Part shown: positions 8,709 through 21,500 of the stretch, in pieces
Layout: each line of letters starts with the position of its first letter
How positions within the stretch are numbered: the first letter of the stretch is position 1
Source: Montifringilla adamsi
Taxonomy: Eukaryota; Chordata; Aves; Passeriformes; Passeridae
NCBI GenBank assembly: GCA_017590115.1
Contig: JAGGNK010006593.1
Location: 2,646-66,645 of the forward strand
Direction of reading: 5' to 3'
Length of the DNA stretch: 64,000 nucleotides
Notes under the pieces: generated by a model
The model's input: only the letters and a program-made list of their open reading frames with translations
Databases searched by the model: none
What the model was told of the DNA's origin: nothing
Translations under genes and position numbers: made by a program

Positions 8709-10449
8709 TATAGAAGCACTAACAGAAGCATATACAACTAAGGCAGACATGTCTAGCATGTCAATTTACTATTGTCTCCAAAACAAAAATGATGCCTCTA
8801 ATCTAATTTATGCACACAGTGATGAACTAGAATACTCAAATATTGGAATCTTAGGTATTGGAATACTGGCAGCTCTACAGAATGGGTTAGATTTCACAGA
8901 AACCCCAGGGGCTTAAGTGAAAATCATCTAGGAAAGCAGGAAAAGGAAAGCACTCATTTTCTTCTATCAATTCAGATTGCTTAAAAAGAAACACAGACGA
9001 GCCAGTAAGCTTGACATCACTTAAGCATGTTTGTAAAGAGGTGTTTCCAATTCATGGTAGGGTGACAGCAGTAAGTAGAGTAACTTTTCAAGTCAATTAG
9101 GCTAGATCATGAAAGAGCTACTCCTAAACCCAGCTGTTTTGGCAGGCAGTCCACCCAATGGAGAAACTTTAGAGCAGGAAGGTTCACTTATATGCATAGT
9201 CAGTGGAGACAGTTAAGCAATTGCAGAAGGGTGAACTGCGGTGCAGAAAAAAACAAACCACCTGTCTGCTGACTGCTTCACAGCTCTGGACGTGTGCTTT
9301 GTTCAGAAGCATTAATCTGACCTCAAAGGACACATTTTCAAAGACCTTTGGGATCTGCAGCATTCAAAATGTGGTGTTCAAACCAACTGCTTAAATATCC
9401 TCAAAAAATAGGATTTTCAGTGAAAGTAGAACTTAACTGATATTCCATTACTTTTTCTTGCATTTTATTTTCACATTATATTTAGAAGCATAGGTAGTAG
9501 CTCCAGATAAATATTATATTATGGCACGATATATTATCCCTACTGAATGGAAGTGTGTTTTGCACACTCAGAGGCAACATAACACCTTGATGCTAACAAG
9601 AACAAGGAGCATGCCATTCCTCTTTGCTAGAGGAATGCATACTGTCATCACCCCCTTCCTGCCGGAGCTGGCTAAAAGGTTTCATGGGGTCTTACAGCCA
9701 GTGCTTGGAGTAAACAAAAAAGGAACAACTGTAGGACACACTATGACTTAACAGAAGTCAACATTATGTGCATATGAATAAATGGGACAAATTCCAGCTT
9801 AGATTCAGTGTTTAGAGAAAACAACCCAAAAATGATTACAGAAAATTCTCTCACAGTGTAAGATTTCTTCTGATAATACTTTTTACTTAATAAAATTCCA
9901 AAATTTTGGATAACATGAACATAACTTCTTCACTGAATTTGAACATGTATGTTTCTGTATGTTTAAGAAGAAATAAACACCACTGCCATGGACTCTCACT
10001 ATTAAAAATACAAAAGTTGAAATTTACTAGCCATACATCAATGTCTTTGTGATAATGACACAAACAGACCAGCTGACAAGTCTAGTCAGAGTACACAAAA
10101 TTACTAACAGTGATTGCCTGTGTTATAAACGTTGCCTCCCTCCGTCAGAGAAAATATTTAAAAAATAAACCAGGTTAAACCAGATTAAAGAATAACATTT
10201 AAGAGTTAAGTTATGCCATGAACCATGTAGACAGTGATAAAGGAGAGCAAGTCAGCATAAGTTTTAAATAACTTCACTTTTGTAAAAAAGTAGGAATGGA
10301 AAACATGCTACTTTCCTGATTGGAAATTCCAGTGGTTCACTTGGAGCAACTGTATGAGCAGCAATATACTTCTCCCCGTCAAGACAAGTCAGCTTGTTTC
10401 TTGCAGCTCTGTTTTTTCTTATGTATATATTTTCAGGCTTAAGTATGAA
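8709..10449. other. Intergenic, no recognised feature
   Basis: About 1.7 kb of AT-rich DNA. The short ORFs (9203-9394, 9521-9751) show no motif and I do not call them genes. Confidence 0.45.
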
Positions 10450-11152
10450 CTTTCCCCACCTGCTGAACAAGAGGCTGGAAAGCAACACCACGGAAAGGGA
10501 CCTGGGGGTCCTGGTTGATGGTGAGTTGAACACGAGCCAGCAGTGCCCTGGCAGCCAGGAGGGCCAGGCGTGTCCTGGGGGCATCAGGCACAGCATCGAC
10601 AGCCGGGCAAGGGAGGGGATTGTTCCAATCTGCTCTGTGCAGGGCCTCCTCACCTTGAGGCAATTTTGGGCACCACAAAAACATGTTAAACTGTTAAAGG
10701 CTGTCCAAGGAGGGCCATGAAGGCTTGTGAAGGGTCTTAAGGAGAAACCTTATGAGGAGTGACTGAAGCAACTTGGTTTGTTCAGCCTGGAGAAAAGGAG
10801 TCTGAGGGGAGACCTCATCACAATCTACAATTTCCTTGTGAGGAGAAGAGGAGGGGCAGGCACTGATTTCTTCTCTGTAGTGACCAGTGACAGGGCTCAA
10901 GGGAATGGCCTGATGTGTTAGGGATTTAGGTTATATATTAGAAAAAGATTCTTCACACAAAGGGAGTGGGTACTGTAACGTGCTCCCCAGGGAAGTGGTC
11001 ACAGCACGAAGCTTAACAGAGCTCAAGAAGCATTTGGACAATACGTTCAAGCACATGGTGTGGCTCTTGCAGATGTTGTGTGCAGGTCAGGAGTTGGACT
11101 CAATGATCCTTGTGGGTCCTTCCAACTCAGCATATTCTGTGATTCTGTGAAT
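10450..11152 (+). repeat. CR1 LINE, 3' end of ORF2 and 3' UTR
   Basis: Sense-oriented: GGGACCTGGGGGTCCTGGTT, the CAGCCTGGAGAAAAGGAG block, GGGAAGTGGTCACAGCACGA, then TCCTTCCAACTCAGCATATT and the tail ATTCTGTGATTCTGTGA. The reading frame is broken. Confidence 0.95.
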
Positions 11153-11849
11153 TATTTTTATTGGTAAGGAGCTCTCTAAATACTGAATATTTTTGTTTAA
11201 AATAAATAAATAAATGAACCAAGAGATGCAGTAAGGTTGCAACTCCAAAAGTCACTTCTGCACCCTTCTCTGAAAAGGAGCAATGGCTATTATCTAAGAC
11301 AATGACCCTTTTCAACATGCCTTATTTTCCTGAAGTATCAAAAGCTACATTTTTTTTTATATTTCTTGAAGCCATGTCCAGACAAGCCAAACAGGTGTAA
11401 AATTGCTTTGGCTGAGCTGGAGAGTAGAACACATGGTTGAAATACATTCCTGAGCCTTCTTCCTTGGAGAGCATCAAGTCGAGAAGTACAGACCATGGAA
11501 ATGGCAAGGTTTTCCGGGGAAAACAAGGAGAAAGAGTATGGGGTTAGAGTGGGTAAGGAGCTGGGAGAGCGGAAAGATATGAAAACTGCCGGGTAAAGAT
11601 TCCTCTGCCCGTCTCAGACAACATGGCATCGGCAAGCACCCAGGCACGCTCATGCACATACAAGACACACGTCGTGCTGTCTGCCAAACCGTCCTCTGGC
11701 CGGGCTGGGCGCCAACGACGCGAAATGCAATCCAACGGCGTCCCGCACCCTCCTCCCAGTAAAGAGTTATTTTAAAACTTTACGCATAGTGCTCGGTAGC
11801 AACAGTGACCAGGGATAAAAGGGCAAAGGAGAAGGGCAAGGGAGGGAGC
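11153..11849. other. Region upstream of the ENTREP1 CpG island
   Basis: The AT-rich sequence becomes GC- and CpG-rich after about 11600. No gene recognised. Confidence 0.4.
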
Positions 11850-11935
11850 ACAGGAACACGAGGAGGGGTAAACCCTACCAAAGCTGTTGCAAAACGGCTG
11901 CAGCAGCTTCAGCGGGGAGACCCGGCACGGGAAGC

Positions 11936-12139
11936 ATGGCTCAGGGGCCGGGGGAGTCGGGGACGGCGTCCGAGCTCCGGCGAAGCACCTTGCGCCGGGC
12001 TCGACGCTGGCTGCTGGGGCGGCCCCGGCCCCGCCTGCCGCTGAGGGCGCGACCGGGGCCGGTGTTCCCCGCAGGGGAGCGGAGCAGAGCCCGCACGGGA
12101 GGCGAGGCGGCGGCAGCGCCGCAGGAAGTCAGCGCCTGA
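11936..12139 (+). other. Possible upstream ORF in the ENTREP1 leader
   Basis: An ATG with A at -3 and G at +4 opens a 67-codon ORF ending at TGA 12137-12139, 107 bases before the main start. The main ATG at 12247 has C at -3, a weaker context. If transcription starts upstream of 11936 this ORF could lower ENTREP1 translation. The peptide is Arg/Ala-rich, as expected of CpG-island sequence, and is probably not functional itself. Confidence 0.3.
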
Positions 12140-12246
12140 GGGGGCTGGCACGGGGGCGACCGTGGGGCGGCCCCTCCCGGCCCGGCCCGCCGGCCACAGC
12201 TGTTGCCAGCCGAGAGCCGCCGCCGGTACCCCCCGAGTCGCCGCCG

Positions 12247-12501
12247 ATGGTGCTGCCGGGGTCCTGCTGCCCTCTCCCGGGTCTCGTCCCGCTGCCCCAG
12301 GCAGGGCCCCTCCGCCCGGCCGCGCCGCCGCGCCGCCGCCCGTGCCTCCCGTGCCCCCTGCTGCTCTTCCGCTCGCTGCTCGGGCTGGGGCTGCTGCAGA
12401 CCGGCCTGGGCTGCGCCCTGGTGGCTCTGTGCTTCGGGGCGCTGTCGCTGAGCAGCGCCCCGCAGGTGAAGAACGCGTGTCCCCTCTGGGCCGGCTCCTC
12501 G
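12247..12501 (+). CDS. ENTREP1: ENTREP1 coding exon 1
   Basis: 85 codons, ending in phase 0 before GTAAGT. Encodes a Pro-rich cytoplasmic N-terminus and the first membrane segment ([18 protein letters not shown] onward), then [10 protein letters not shown], the start of segment 2. Confidence 0.93.
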
Positions 12502-15500
12502 GTAAGTGACGGCCGCAGGCCGGGACACGCCATGCTGGGGTCCGGCCGTGCGTGCTCGGCACCTGCGGGGCTGGCTGTCCCGAGGGATGCGTGATCCCGC
12601 TCCTCCGCCATCGCTTAGGAGCAGCCTCCGGGTAACGGGGTAACGGCTTTTTGCTGGTAGCTTTGTAGGACCCCAGCGGGGTTACAAACGTCGAGACAAG
12701 CAAATAGTGGATTTATTTCCTGACGTGCAATTTTGGGGAAAAAAAAAAAAAAAAAAAAAAGTACTCTGTTATTTTGTGCTATCAGACACAGGATTTCCAA
12801 AAATTGTAGTGCGTGTAATGTTGCATGTTTGTGCTTTTGTGCCTTTTATCGTAGGCATAATCTAGAAAAAAAAATCACCAATGTTCTTGGGGAAAAAATA
12901 GAGGGACTTAGCACAGTTTTGGAAGGACTACTGAAAGGAGTTACTCCATCTCCTGTTGGGCTCTGCTTTAAGCCATAGCTTTATAAATATGGAATATATA
13001 CCAGAATTTGTATTGCAAAAGCTAGGCAGCAGTAAGCAGAAGTTAGCAAGTCAGATTGTTAGTAAATCAGAGTTAGATTGATTGGTCGCAGGTTTTGGAC
13101 CCTCCAGCAATCAGCAAGTTATGTATTGGGATAGACACTCAGCTCCTGCTGCCTATGTGAACAGTATCAGTTTCTCCCTCGCTTTAAACATTTGAATTAA
13201 ATTGCCATGTTGTTCACCACCTGTAAAAATGCACACAGTGCAGTAGTTTGGGGACCAAGTAGTTCCTGTTTATCTGTATAAGCAGCTTAATCCCTGAATG
13301 TACACAGTCCTTGGGGGATGAGGGAAATCCAGACCATCCAAATGTCTTTGTTTGGTATCTCTCTTGTGATCTTTCATCCTTTTTTTTTTTTTTAATTCTT
13401 AATCTAGGTTAAAAGAAGTTTATGTAACCAATGGATTTTCTTTGAATTCTGCACACTGAACCATGCTTATGCTTTTAAAATGCTTTAAAATTGCATGTGT
13501 AAGATAGAGGTATTCAGTATTTTTCATAATCAAGAAAGATGCTGGTTTTGTTTGGGGTTTTTAAAATTATATTTCTGAAATAATAGTACACTCCGAAAAG
13601 TTACCAAAATACTGTTTGGGTGTAAAAATATACATGAAAATTTTAGCCCAGAAGCAACCTGGAAAAGCCGATGCCATTAAAAGCTGACTGATGTGTCTGG
13701 TTGGGTGCTTTTTGGTTTGGTATTCTTTTCATTATGGATGCTACATGGTGACTTCTGAGGGTCATGTCAGGAAAATTTTTGAGAAAATTTTCTCTTATCT
13801 TTAACAGATGTAAGGAAATAAATTTGCTGTCCATAAGGAAAAAAAAAATTACGTCAGTATTGATATGCTTTGTTATAAAATCATGTGTCCATTTTGCAGT
13901 CAGAGAATTCAGAAAATACTTTGTTATGAAACTGCAGTTATGTATGCGGTTTTGCAACACCAGTGATGATATCAGTAGGTGTTTTGGCCAAGTCATATAT
14001 GCGTGTTACGCTAGATTAGATTGATCATGTCAAGTGAATGAAGTTACAGAAGGGATTTATTAAAAATACTAGTGGATGACTTCCTGCTTTTTCCAGTCTT
14101 CCTGTTTCTTTTTGGGGTAGGAGCTTGGCTGTCTTAGTCACAATGTCCATCAAGTTAAAAGTATAGCTGCTGACTTAGGGGATGTGCTGAGAAATTTACT
14201 TACCTTTCTTTATAGGGTTCCTGTTCTTCTGTGAGAGAGTATTCGGGTATGCTGTTTGTTTCAGTTCTACAGCAGTTTTTTATAGTTTATTAATTGTTTG
14301 GTCCTGTAAGGTAAAGAAAGAATCATAAGGTTCAGTTCTGTGATTTAGCAAGTTTGGTCTAAAAACTGCTGTTGCAGATGGATGTGCTTTTATTTTAACT
14401 TCTTTCCTCATGCTGATAGTGGCATTGATCTGATTAAATAGCAAAACTTTTCAGGGATGTAGTGCTGGTGTTCTTTATTGATTTTGGTAGGGTTCATGCT
14501 CTGGGTTTTAGCACACCAGAATGGTCAGAAGTCAGCAAAAGGGAAGAAGGAAGTAAGCACTTAATGAAGTGCTGAGATGGTGATGGAGAGAGGGGAGGAA
14601 AAGGACAATTTTTAGATTTGCCTAGCCATGTTTTAGAGAGCAAATACTTCATTGGCTGAAAGCAGTTATTTAAGGCAAACATGGAGGTTGGAATTGCTGA
14701 CATACTACTTGTCCCCGTGCATGTTTTCTGGGAGGGAAAAGTAAGAAACGAGTAGATTTAATTTGGTTGGTATTTCACAGGATGCTCTTAGGAGCAAAGA
14801 ACTTCATCAGCGCAGGTATTCTCTGCTTTAAAGTGCATCTTTGTATCTTCCCAGCATTGCTGTAGTGTTCCAAAGTACAGTAATAAAAACAGTGTAAATG
14901 GCATTTTGCAAACAGTTCTTTGCTTCTTCGTGATGCTACATTTTTTATATTGTAGGCAATCTTATGTGGAATCTTAGGGTTAACAACATGGAAGAGGCCA
15001 ATGCGGCTTTTGGTAAGTATGGATTAGACTTTGTAAGGAAATAATAAGAAAAAAAGAGCCTAATTTAATAGTTGTTGGTAAGAAAATAATCCCCCCTTTC
15101 TCCTTTCAAAAAAATAATGTTGAGTCTTTATTTTCAAATTGTAGAATCATAATTATTTAAAGAGAAGTCAAAGACCCTGTCATATTCATTCCTGCACAGA
15201 TGAAGTCCCCTGTAAGGTCCAGAGTGGACCATGTCTGGAAGAATTGTTAATGTTATTTAAAGTGCACATTTTTTGGTTTTGTATGTATAAGAAGATGCTG
15301 GCTTAGAATAAGTAATTTCGTTCTCCAAGGTAGTGCAGCTTAAACTGAAATGAAGGAGATAGCTTTAAATCCTAGCTTAGTTGTAGTGTTTTAGTTTTTG
15401 ACAATGGGTTTGAGAACTAATTTAACACCTTACAGCAGGATCCAGTGCTAGTTTCATATACAGTTGACATTGCATTGCTGTGAGAAAAGTAGATTGATGT

Positions 15501-18500
15501 GCAGGGTGTGTAAGCTGTTTCCACTTTTTAAGTGAAATCTGAAGCTGTGTAGCTCTTAATGTCTCAGAGTTGGGATTTGAAAAGGAGTTGTGGAGTTGCT
15601 TTTGTTTGTGTGTGAGTTTAGGGAGTTTTTTCATTTGGTGGTTGATTTGGGATTGTTTTTGTTTATTTGCTTGGAATTTTTTGCTTCACTGTCACTTCTG
15701 AAGACTTTTTTCAGGCCAAGGCAGTTGTTTAGTTTTTCTTTTTTTTTTTTTTTTGGGGGGGGGGGGGGATCCACATTGGTATCAGTTAGGAGTACCAAGG
15801 ATTAGATGTGTGAGCTGTGGATAGAATCATAGAATTGTAGATTCACAAAGGTTGGAAGAGAGATTTGAGATCATCAAGTCCAACTGTCAACCCAGCACTG
15901 CCCCAAATCCCTAAACTGCATCACCCAATACCAGATCCAGATGCCTCTTGAACACCTCCAGGGATGGTGACTCCACCACTTCCCTGGTGCATCCTATTCC
16001 AAAGCACGACTACCATAACAGCAAAAAAGCTTTTTCTAGTGACTAATCTGACTCTCCTTGTCTCGGCCTGAGGCCATTCCTCTTGTCCTCTCACTGCAGG
16101 CACTGTAGCGGACACGGCCCCGACTCACCTCAGCCTCCTTACAGGGAGCTGCAAAAAGCAATGAGGTGCCCCCTGAGCCTCCTCTTCTTGAGACTAAACA
16201 AGCCCAGCTCCCTCAGCTGTCCCTCATGAGAGATGCTCTTCAGTCCTTTCAGGAGCCTCACTGCCCTTCGCTGGACAGGCTCCAGCCCCTCAATGTCCCT
16301 TTTAAAGTGAGGGGCCCAGAACTGAGCACGGGCTTGAGGTGAGGCCTCCCCAGTGCCCGGTACAGGGGCACCATCACTGCCCTTGAACTGCTGGCCACGC
16401 TGTTCTAGACACAGGCCAGGATGGGTGACCGGAAGAACGCCCCCTGGGCACACCACTGGCTCATGTTCAGCTACCTGTCAACCAGCTTCCCTAAGATCCA
16501 TTGTTATTTCTCAGTGTGCATTGGTTAATGGGCAAATTTTTTAGGAGTTTTGTGGATATAGAGAGGAACCCACTGTTAGAGACTCCCAATCTGGAAGGAC
16601 CATGTTTTCATCAAGATAAATGTATATGCTGTCAGTCTCAAACTGCCTAAGGCTTGCGCAGTACTCCTGTGTTAATAGTGCCTGTGTTCTCTGCTTTTTC
16701 TATAGCGTGTTGTTGCTCTTTCATTCTTTAACATTCTCCGTTTTATAAACCTTATTTTCCTTTCCTAGTTTTACTTAAATAGAAAACACAAGTTCTTCTT
16801 GATCTCTTATTTCAAATGGTCTTTAGGATGGTCACATGCTGAAGGAGATTGCCCTGGGATATTATGCATCAAGAAAGTTTTTTACTTGAAATTGATAAAA
16901 GCTCTCAGCAGCCTGCCATAATTTTGTAGCTGACCCTGCTTTTAAGCAGGAGATAACACAGGAGTCTTCCTCAGCTCTCTTACAGCCACAGTTTTTCTGT
17001 GATTATGTGACTCTATGAAACTGTTTGGGTTTTTTTTTCTTATTTGTATGTGTATTCTACAGAGGTTTGATTTTTGGTAGCCAGATTAGATCAGCCTTGA
17101 CACTGGGAAGCATTTCTGCTCAAAGAGAAGTGAAACCCACAGAGGATCCTAGAGATGTGTGTTTGATGCCCCAAGCTGTCAGTGTTCAAGAGGTATTTTG
17201 GACAATGCACTTAACACTGGGCTACAGTCTTTCAAGGACAGATTGTTAGTTTTTGTGAGCATATTTATGTTGGGCTAAATATCTATTATGCTTACCTTCT
17301 AGTAACTTGAATTTTCTCTAGGGAGTTATGAAGATGCACTATTACATGAATTGTAAAAGCAAGCTTCCTAAATGTCTCAGCAATGAGAATTCTTACAAAG
17401 TCATGACTTAGAATTATGATATTCATAAGCAAGACTAGAAAACTGATTCAGAACTAAAACATATCCATTTGTCAGTTGTGACTGTCCTCTTCTTACAACT
17501 CCTTGTATGTAAAGCCTTAGCAGTCCCAGTGATGGTTTCTCACTATCTGTGTTTGTATTTTTGTGAAGGGTCAGGCTGTCATGGCTGCCACTTCAATCCA
17601 AGGCATTGGTCATGGAGAAAAGAACCAGACTGTAGTTTGTTTTTTTTTTCTGTGACAGCAAGATTCTGGTGCTGCTGATGCTTGCAGAAAGCACAGAGCT
17701 GCAGTGCTATGAGAAGTGAACTGGGGGTGGGCTGTGGTGCTTCAGCCACTTGGGTTTTTTCTTGGAGGGGAGAAAGGAAGGGAAACACATTGGTTACAGA
17801 TGTAATGGACCTTTAGTAGCAGCATCTGTGAAAAAACAGCCGTGAAGAGGAGATGGCTGTGATAAGACCTTTTAGTAAATAAAATGGAGAGCCATATTTG
17901 GGTTTTGCCACCCACGCTGTTTCACAGCTATATTAACAGTGTGGGATGATACTAGATAATATATCTGAGAGAGAGGGTACTGCAAGGCAAAATTAAGTCA
18001 TATATATTGAAGGACATTTTTGCAAGGAAGGCCTAGCCTTGAGCAGTACAGCTACTGAGAAGTCTGGTTTCAGTCCTTCTTTGGTTTTAGGTGTTGGAGG
18101 AATTTCCATTCTGGATATCAATATCAAGTGTCAATCAGTTTTGGAAGTCAGCTTGTAATGCTTGTGCTTTGAAGCTGATTTCTTTGAGATAATGCTGAGT
18201 TAACACTGGACTCAGTGATCTTGGAAATGTTAATGATCATATGTTTCTTCTTCTTTAGGACTGTCCAAATGTATTAATGTGGAAAGAGAAACTCACTGCC
18301 ACCTACCCCTCAAGTTACTTGGGTGTTAACTCTGACCTGTTCTGGGCTCAATCTTCCTCAATGTTACCTTCCTCAATGCATAGAATCCGGTTCCTTCCTC
18401 TCGGCTCCTAAGCTCCTTCCTTTCACACAGTTTAAATCTTAGTTTTTCCTGAAGGAACTTAAATTCTTTCAGGGAGTACATCAGTTCTGCATTGTTAGTT

Positions 18501-21500
18501 TGATTGTGTATGTTTTGAGGGCAGTTCATGTCTTTGACAGGTCATGCTTGCTGCTATAGCATCTGTCCTTACTTGTATGCCAGATTGGACTGATTTGAGT
18601 TTATGTAGCATTCCCAGGCAGGAGTTGCCAGGAGCCGTATATGTTTTGCTGAATGCAGAAGCCCTTAGCTAGTGAAGCATCCTTTCAGTCACGCACAAAT
18701 TAGTTACAACCCTGTAGAATGCTTTTTAGGTGACTCTCTGAATGTGTTTGTTTCTGGTGTTGGGTTTTTTTTCACCAACTGAAACAAAGACTTCAAGTTA
18801 AGCATCTCTTTGGTGTCTGCTTGGTGCTTGAGTTCTGCTGCTAAAGAGGAGACTTAGCTGTGATTGAATGAAAGGGAAAGGAGTGCCAGCATCCAAGACA
18901 CCAGCCTTTTGTGCTGTGCAGAGTTTAACTGCTGCAGCTGCAAGTACTGGGGAGCAGTTTGGTACCTGCAACATGCGTGAGATCAGGAAGCCAACAGAAC
19001 ACATGCAAACTGGCTGGATGTGACTCTGGCTTTCGGCTACATCTTCTGTTGTTTGCTAGTATGGCAGCTTTTGTGTTCATACATGCCAGTGTTTTCATGT
19101 AAAGCTTTGAGGGGTTTGACAGAAAAGTCAGAGTTGCACATGCAGCATGAGTCATTCAGTCTGGATTCTCCACATGTTTTACAGCGTGATCACATAAGGA
19201 CTTGAAATTTTCATTTGAAAAACTTTTAATTTAAATGTGTTAATATTTTTGGTTTATGACAAATATTTACAGGTCTTACTTTGGAAACAGAAAAGTTTAT
19301 GGAATTCAGCCTTTATTTATAACCTGGAAATTTTTGAAGAATTTATTTGTGGTAAGCCTTGTATTCAATTGAAAATTTTTATCCAAAGAAAAATATGCTC
19401 CAGAAAACTTTAAATAAAGATTTCTTAGGGCTGACTACTGCTATGGTATCTGTACCTTGACAGATTTTCATGAATTTAACTAAAATTTAATATATAGATA
19501 CTTCAAGATACTTCATGCGGGTAATGTTCTTAAGTTTTAGCTCTGCTAGTAACAGTGAACTGTGAATAGGTGCTCCATATCATGTCCTTAACCCTGAAAA
19601 CCAGTCTCTCCCTAGGCATGTGCTTTATATCAAGCAGTCATTTGACTTGTGAGAATTACTGTAGTAGTATCTTTTTTTCCCTGGATTTTAGAAGTAAAAT
19701 AGCTCGGTATTAACCTCTTTGCTCACACTCTAGACTCCAGCATTAAGTCAATAAATAGTAATTAGGCAAAGTTTTTAAAGTCAATATAAGCAAACAGAAA
19801 TATGCTTTAAAGTGTGAGAGTATGAAAAGCCATTAGAAGCTTATAGCTATTTATATGCTGTGAAAGGTTTTCTCTCATACATGGGGTGTTTTAGTGCTGC
19901 ATTTCAAATATGTGACTTTTTTTTGTTACATGAATTAATTTGACTTTTCTTGTGGGGCTTTCCTTTGTTCACAGTTGTATTGTGGGTTTCCATGCAGTAC
20001 AATGAATAGCTCTCACAACTGACAGAAATCTAATAAGGTCCTGTGAGTTTTAAGTATTGCTGTTGTTGCTGTGCATGTGGACAATTAATAAATGGATGTA
20101 CTCTTTTCTGCAGGATATTTATAAAGAATATACGTAGACTGTAAATGGATATAAGGGTTGCTGAAACAATTGTTTTTTCTTTCATTTAAGTGCCTACTTG
20201 GGCATCAGACCTGCACGTGCATATTCAAGTGAAAGCAGTCCCTCTCCGGCGTTAGATGCTTGCTTCAAAGGCAGCAGGAGCAGCAGGACAAAAAGGAGCT
20301 TCCCTATGCAGAATGAAAGATAGCGCCAGAGTTTTACTATGCAAATGTATTCTTCCTTGGAGTCCTCAAAAGGCATGATGACACTTTTTTACCTGAAAAA
20401 AAGATCATATGTGCATGACCTTAGCAAATATGGATAGAATACACTTCACTTTCATGTAGTTTAATTCATATGAAGGTTCCTTGCAGCCTTCTGCAGCTGT
20501 TCACAGTCCATATGTATCTAAGGCTCTGAAGATGAAGCTGTGAGCCAAACTAAGGCCATAGTTTGAGTTGTTTCTGTTTTTATAACTGCAGTCAAGACCA
20601 GTTACATCTGTTTTGGTTTTTGAAATACCATGTTCGCCTTTCTCTATTTTTTTCTAAATTGAGAAGTACTTCTCTGGGTAGGATCTTCTGTCACTGGGAT
20701 AAAATGTAACCCCTGTTTTTACCTGTAGGTGAGCAGATGTTTAAATTTGCATCTGCAGGAGAATATGAGTAACTAAATAAGCTGACAGAATACATGTTAG
20801 ATTGGACAGTGTGTGACTGAATCAGTAGGCACAGAGGGTTATGATCAGTGGTAAAAGCCAAGCCAGCCAAGGACCAGGGTTAGCCTGAGGGGTGGAAACT
20901 GAGGGGCCAGTACCACTGAAGTGAGTGCGCTGCGCAGTGGATCTGAGTGCACTCTCAGCACAGGCAATGCTAAACTGGGAGGAATGGCTGATAAGTTAAA
21001 TATTGCCATTCAGAAGGACCTGGACAGGCTGAAGATTGCATTGAAAGGAATCTCTTGAAGTTCGGCAATGGGGAATGCAAAGTCCTGTCTGCACAGTGAA
21101 ATTATCCTATCACGCAGGAGGGAACAACATGATGGAAAGCAGCTCTGCAAACAAAAATCTGGGGATCCAACAAGCTGTCCATGAGACAGCAAAGTGCTCT
21201 TGTGGTAGAGAAGACTACTGGTGTCCTGGGCTGGATTAGGCAGAGACTTGCCAACAGGTCAAGGGGTGTGATCCTTCCAACACCTGGAGAGGTGTGAAAG
21301 CTGTGGCTGTTGAGCCTGGAGAAGAGGAGGTTCAGTGGAAATCTCTGCATCGCTATTTAGAGCTGATGGGGAGGAACAAAGAATAACGAGCTGGACTTTT
21401 CTCAGTAGTGCTCACCGCCAGGGCTAGAGACTGTGGACAGAACTTAAAAAGTAGGAGACTCCATCTGAACATGGAAGACAACTTTTTTACTGTTATGATG

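Larger units (their letters stand above)
11850..12640 (+). promoter_or_regulatory. ENTREP1: CpG island promoter of ENTREP1
   Basis: A sharp island of high GC and dense CpG in AT-rich surroundings, covering the presumed 5' UTR and first coding exon. No TATA box is obvious, which suits a dispersed CpG-type promoter. All long antisense ORFs here are composition artefacts. Confidence 0.8.

Noticed and set aside
11909..12703. Long antisense ORFs (up to 264 codons) in the CpG island
   Set aside because: Stop-poor GC-rich sequence. The Arg/Pro/Ala-rich translations are shadows of ENTREP1 exon 1 and its leader.
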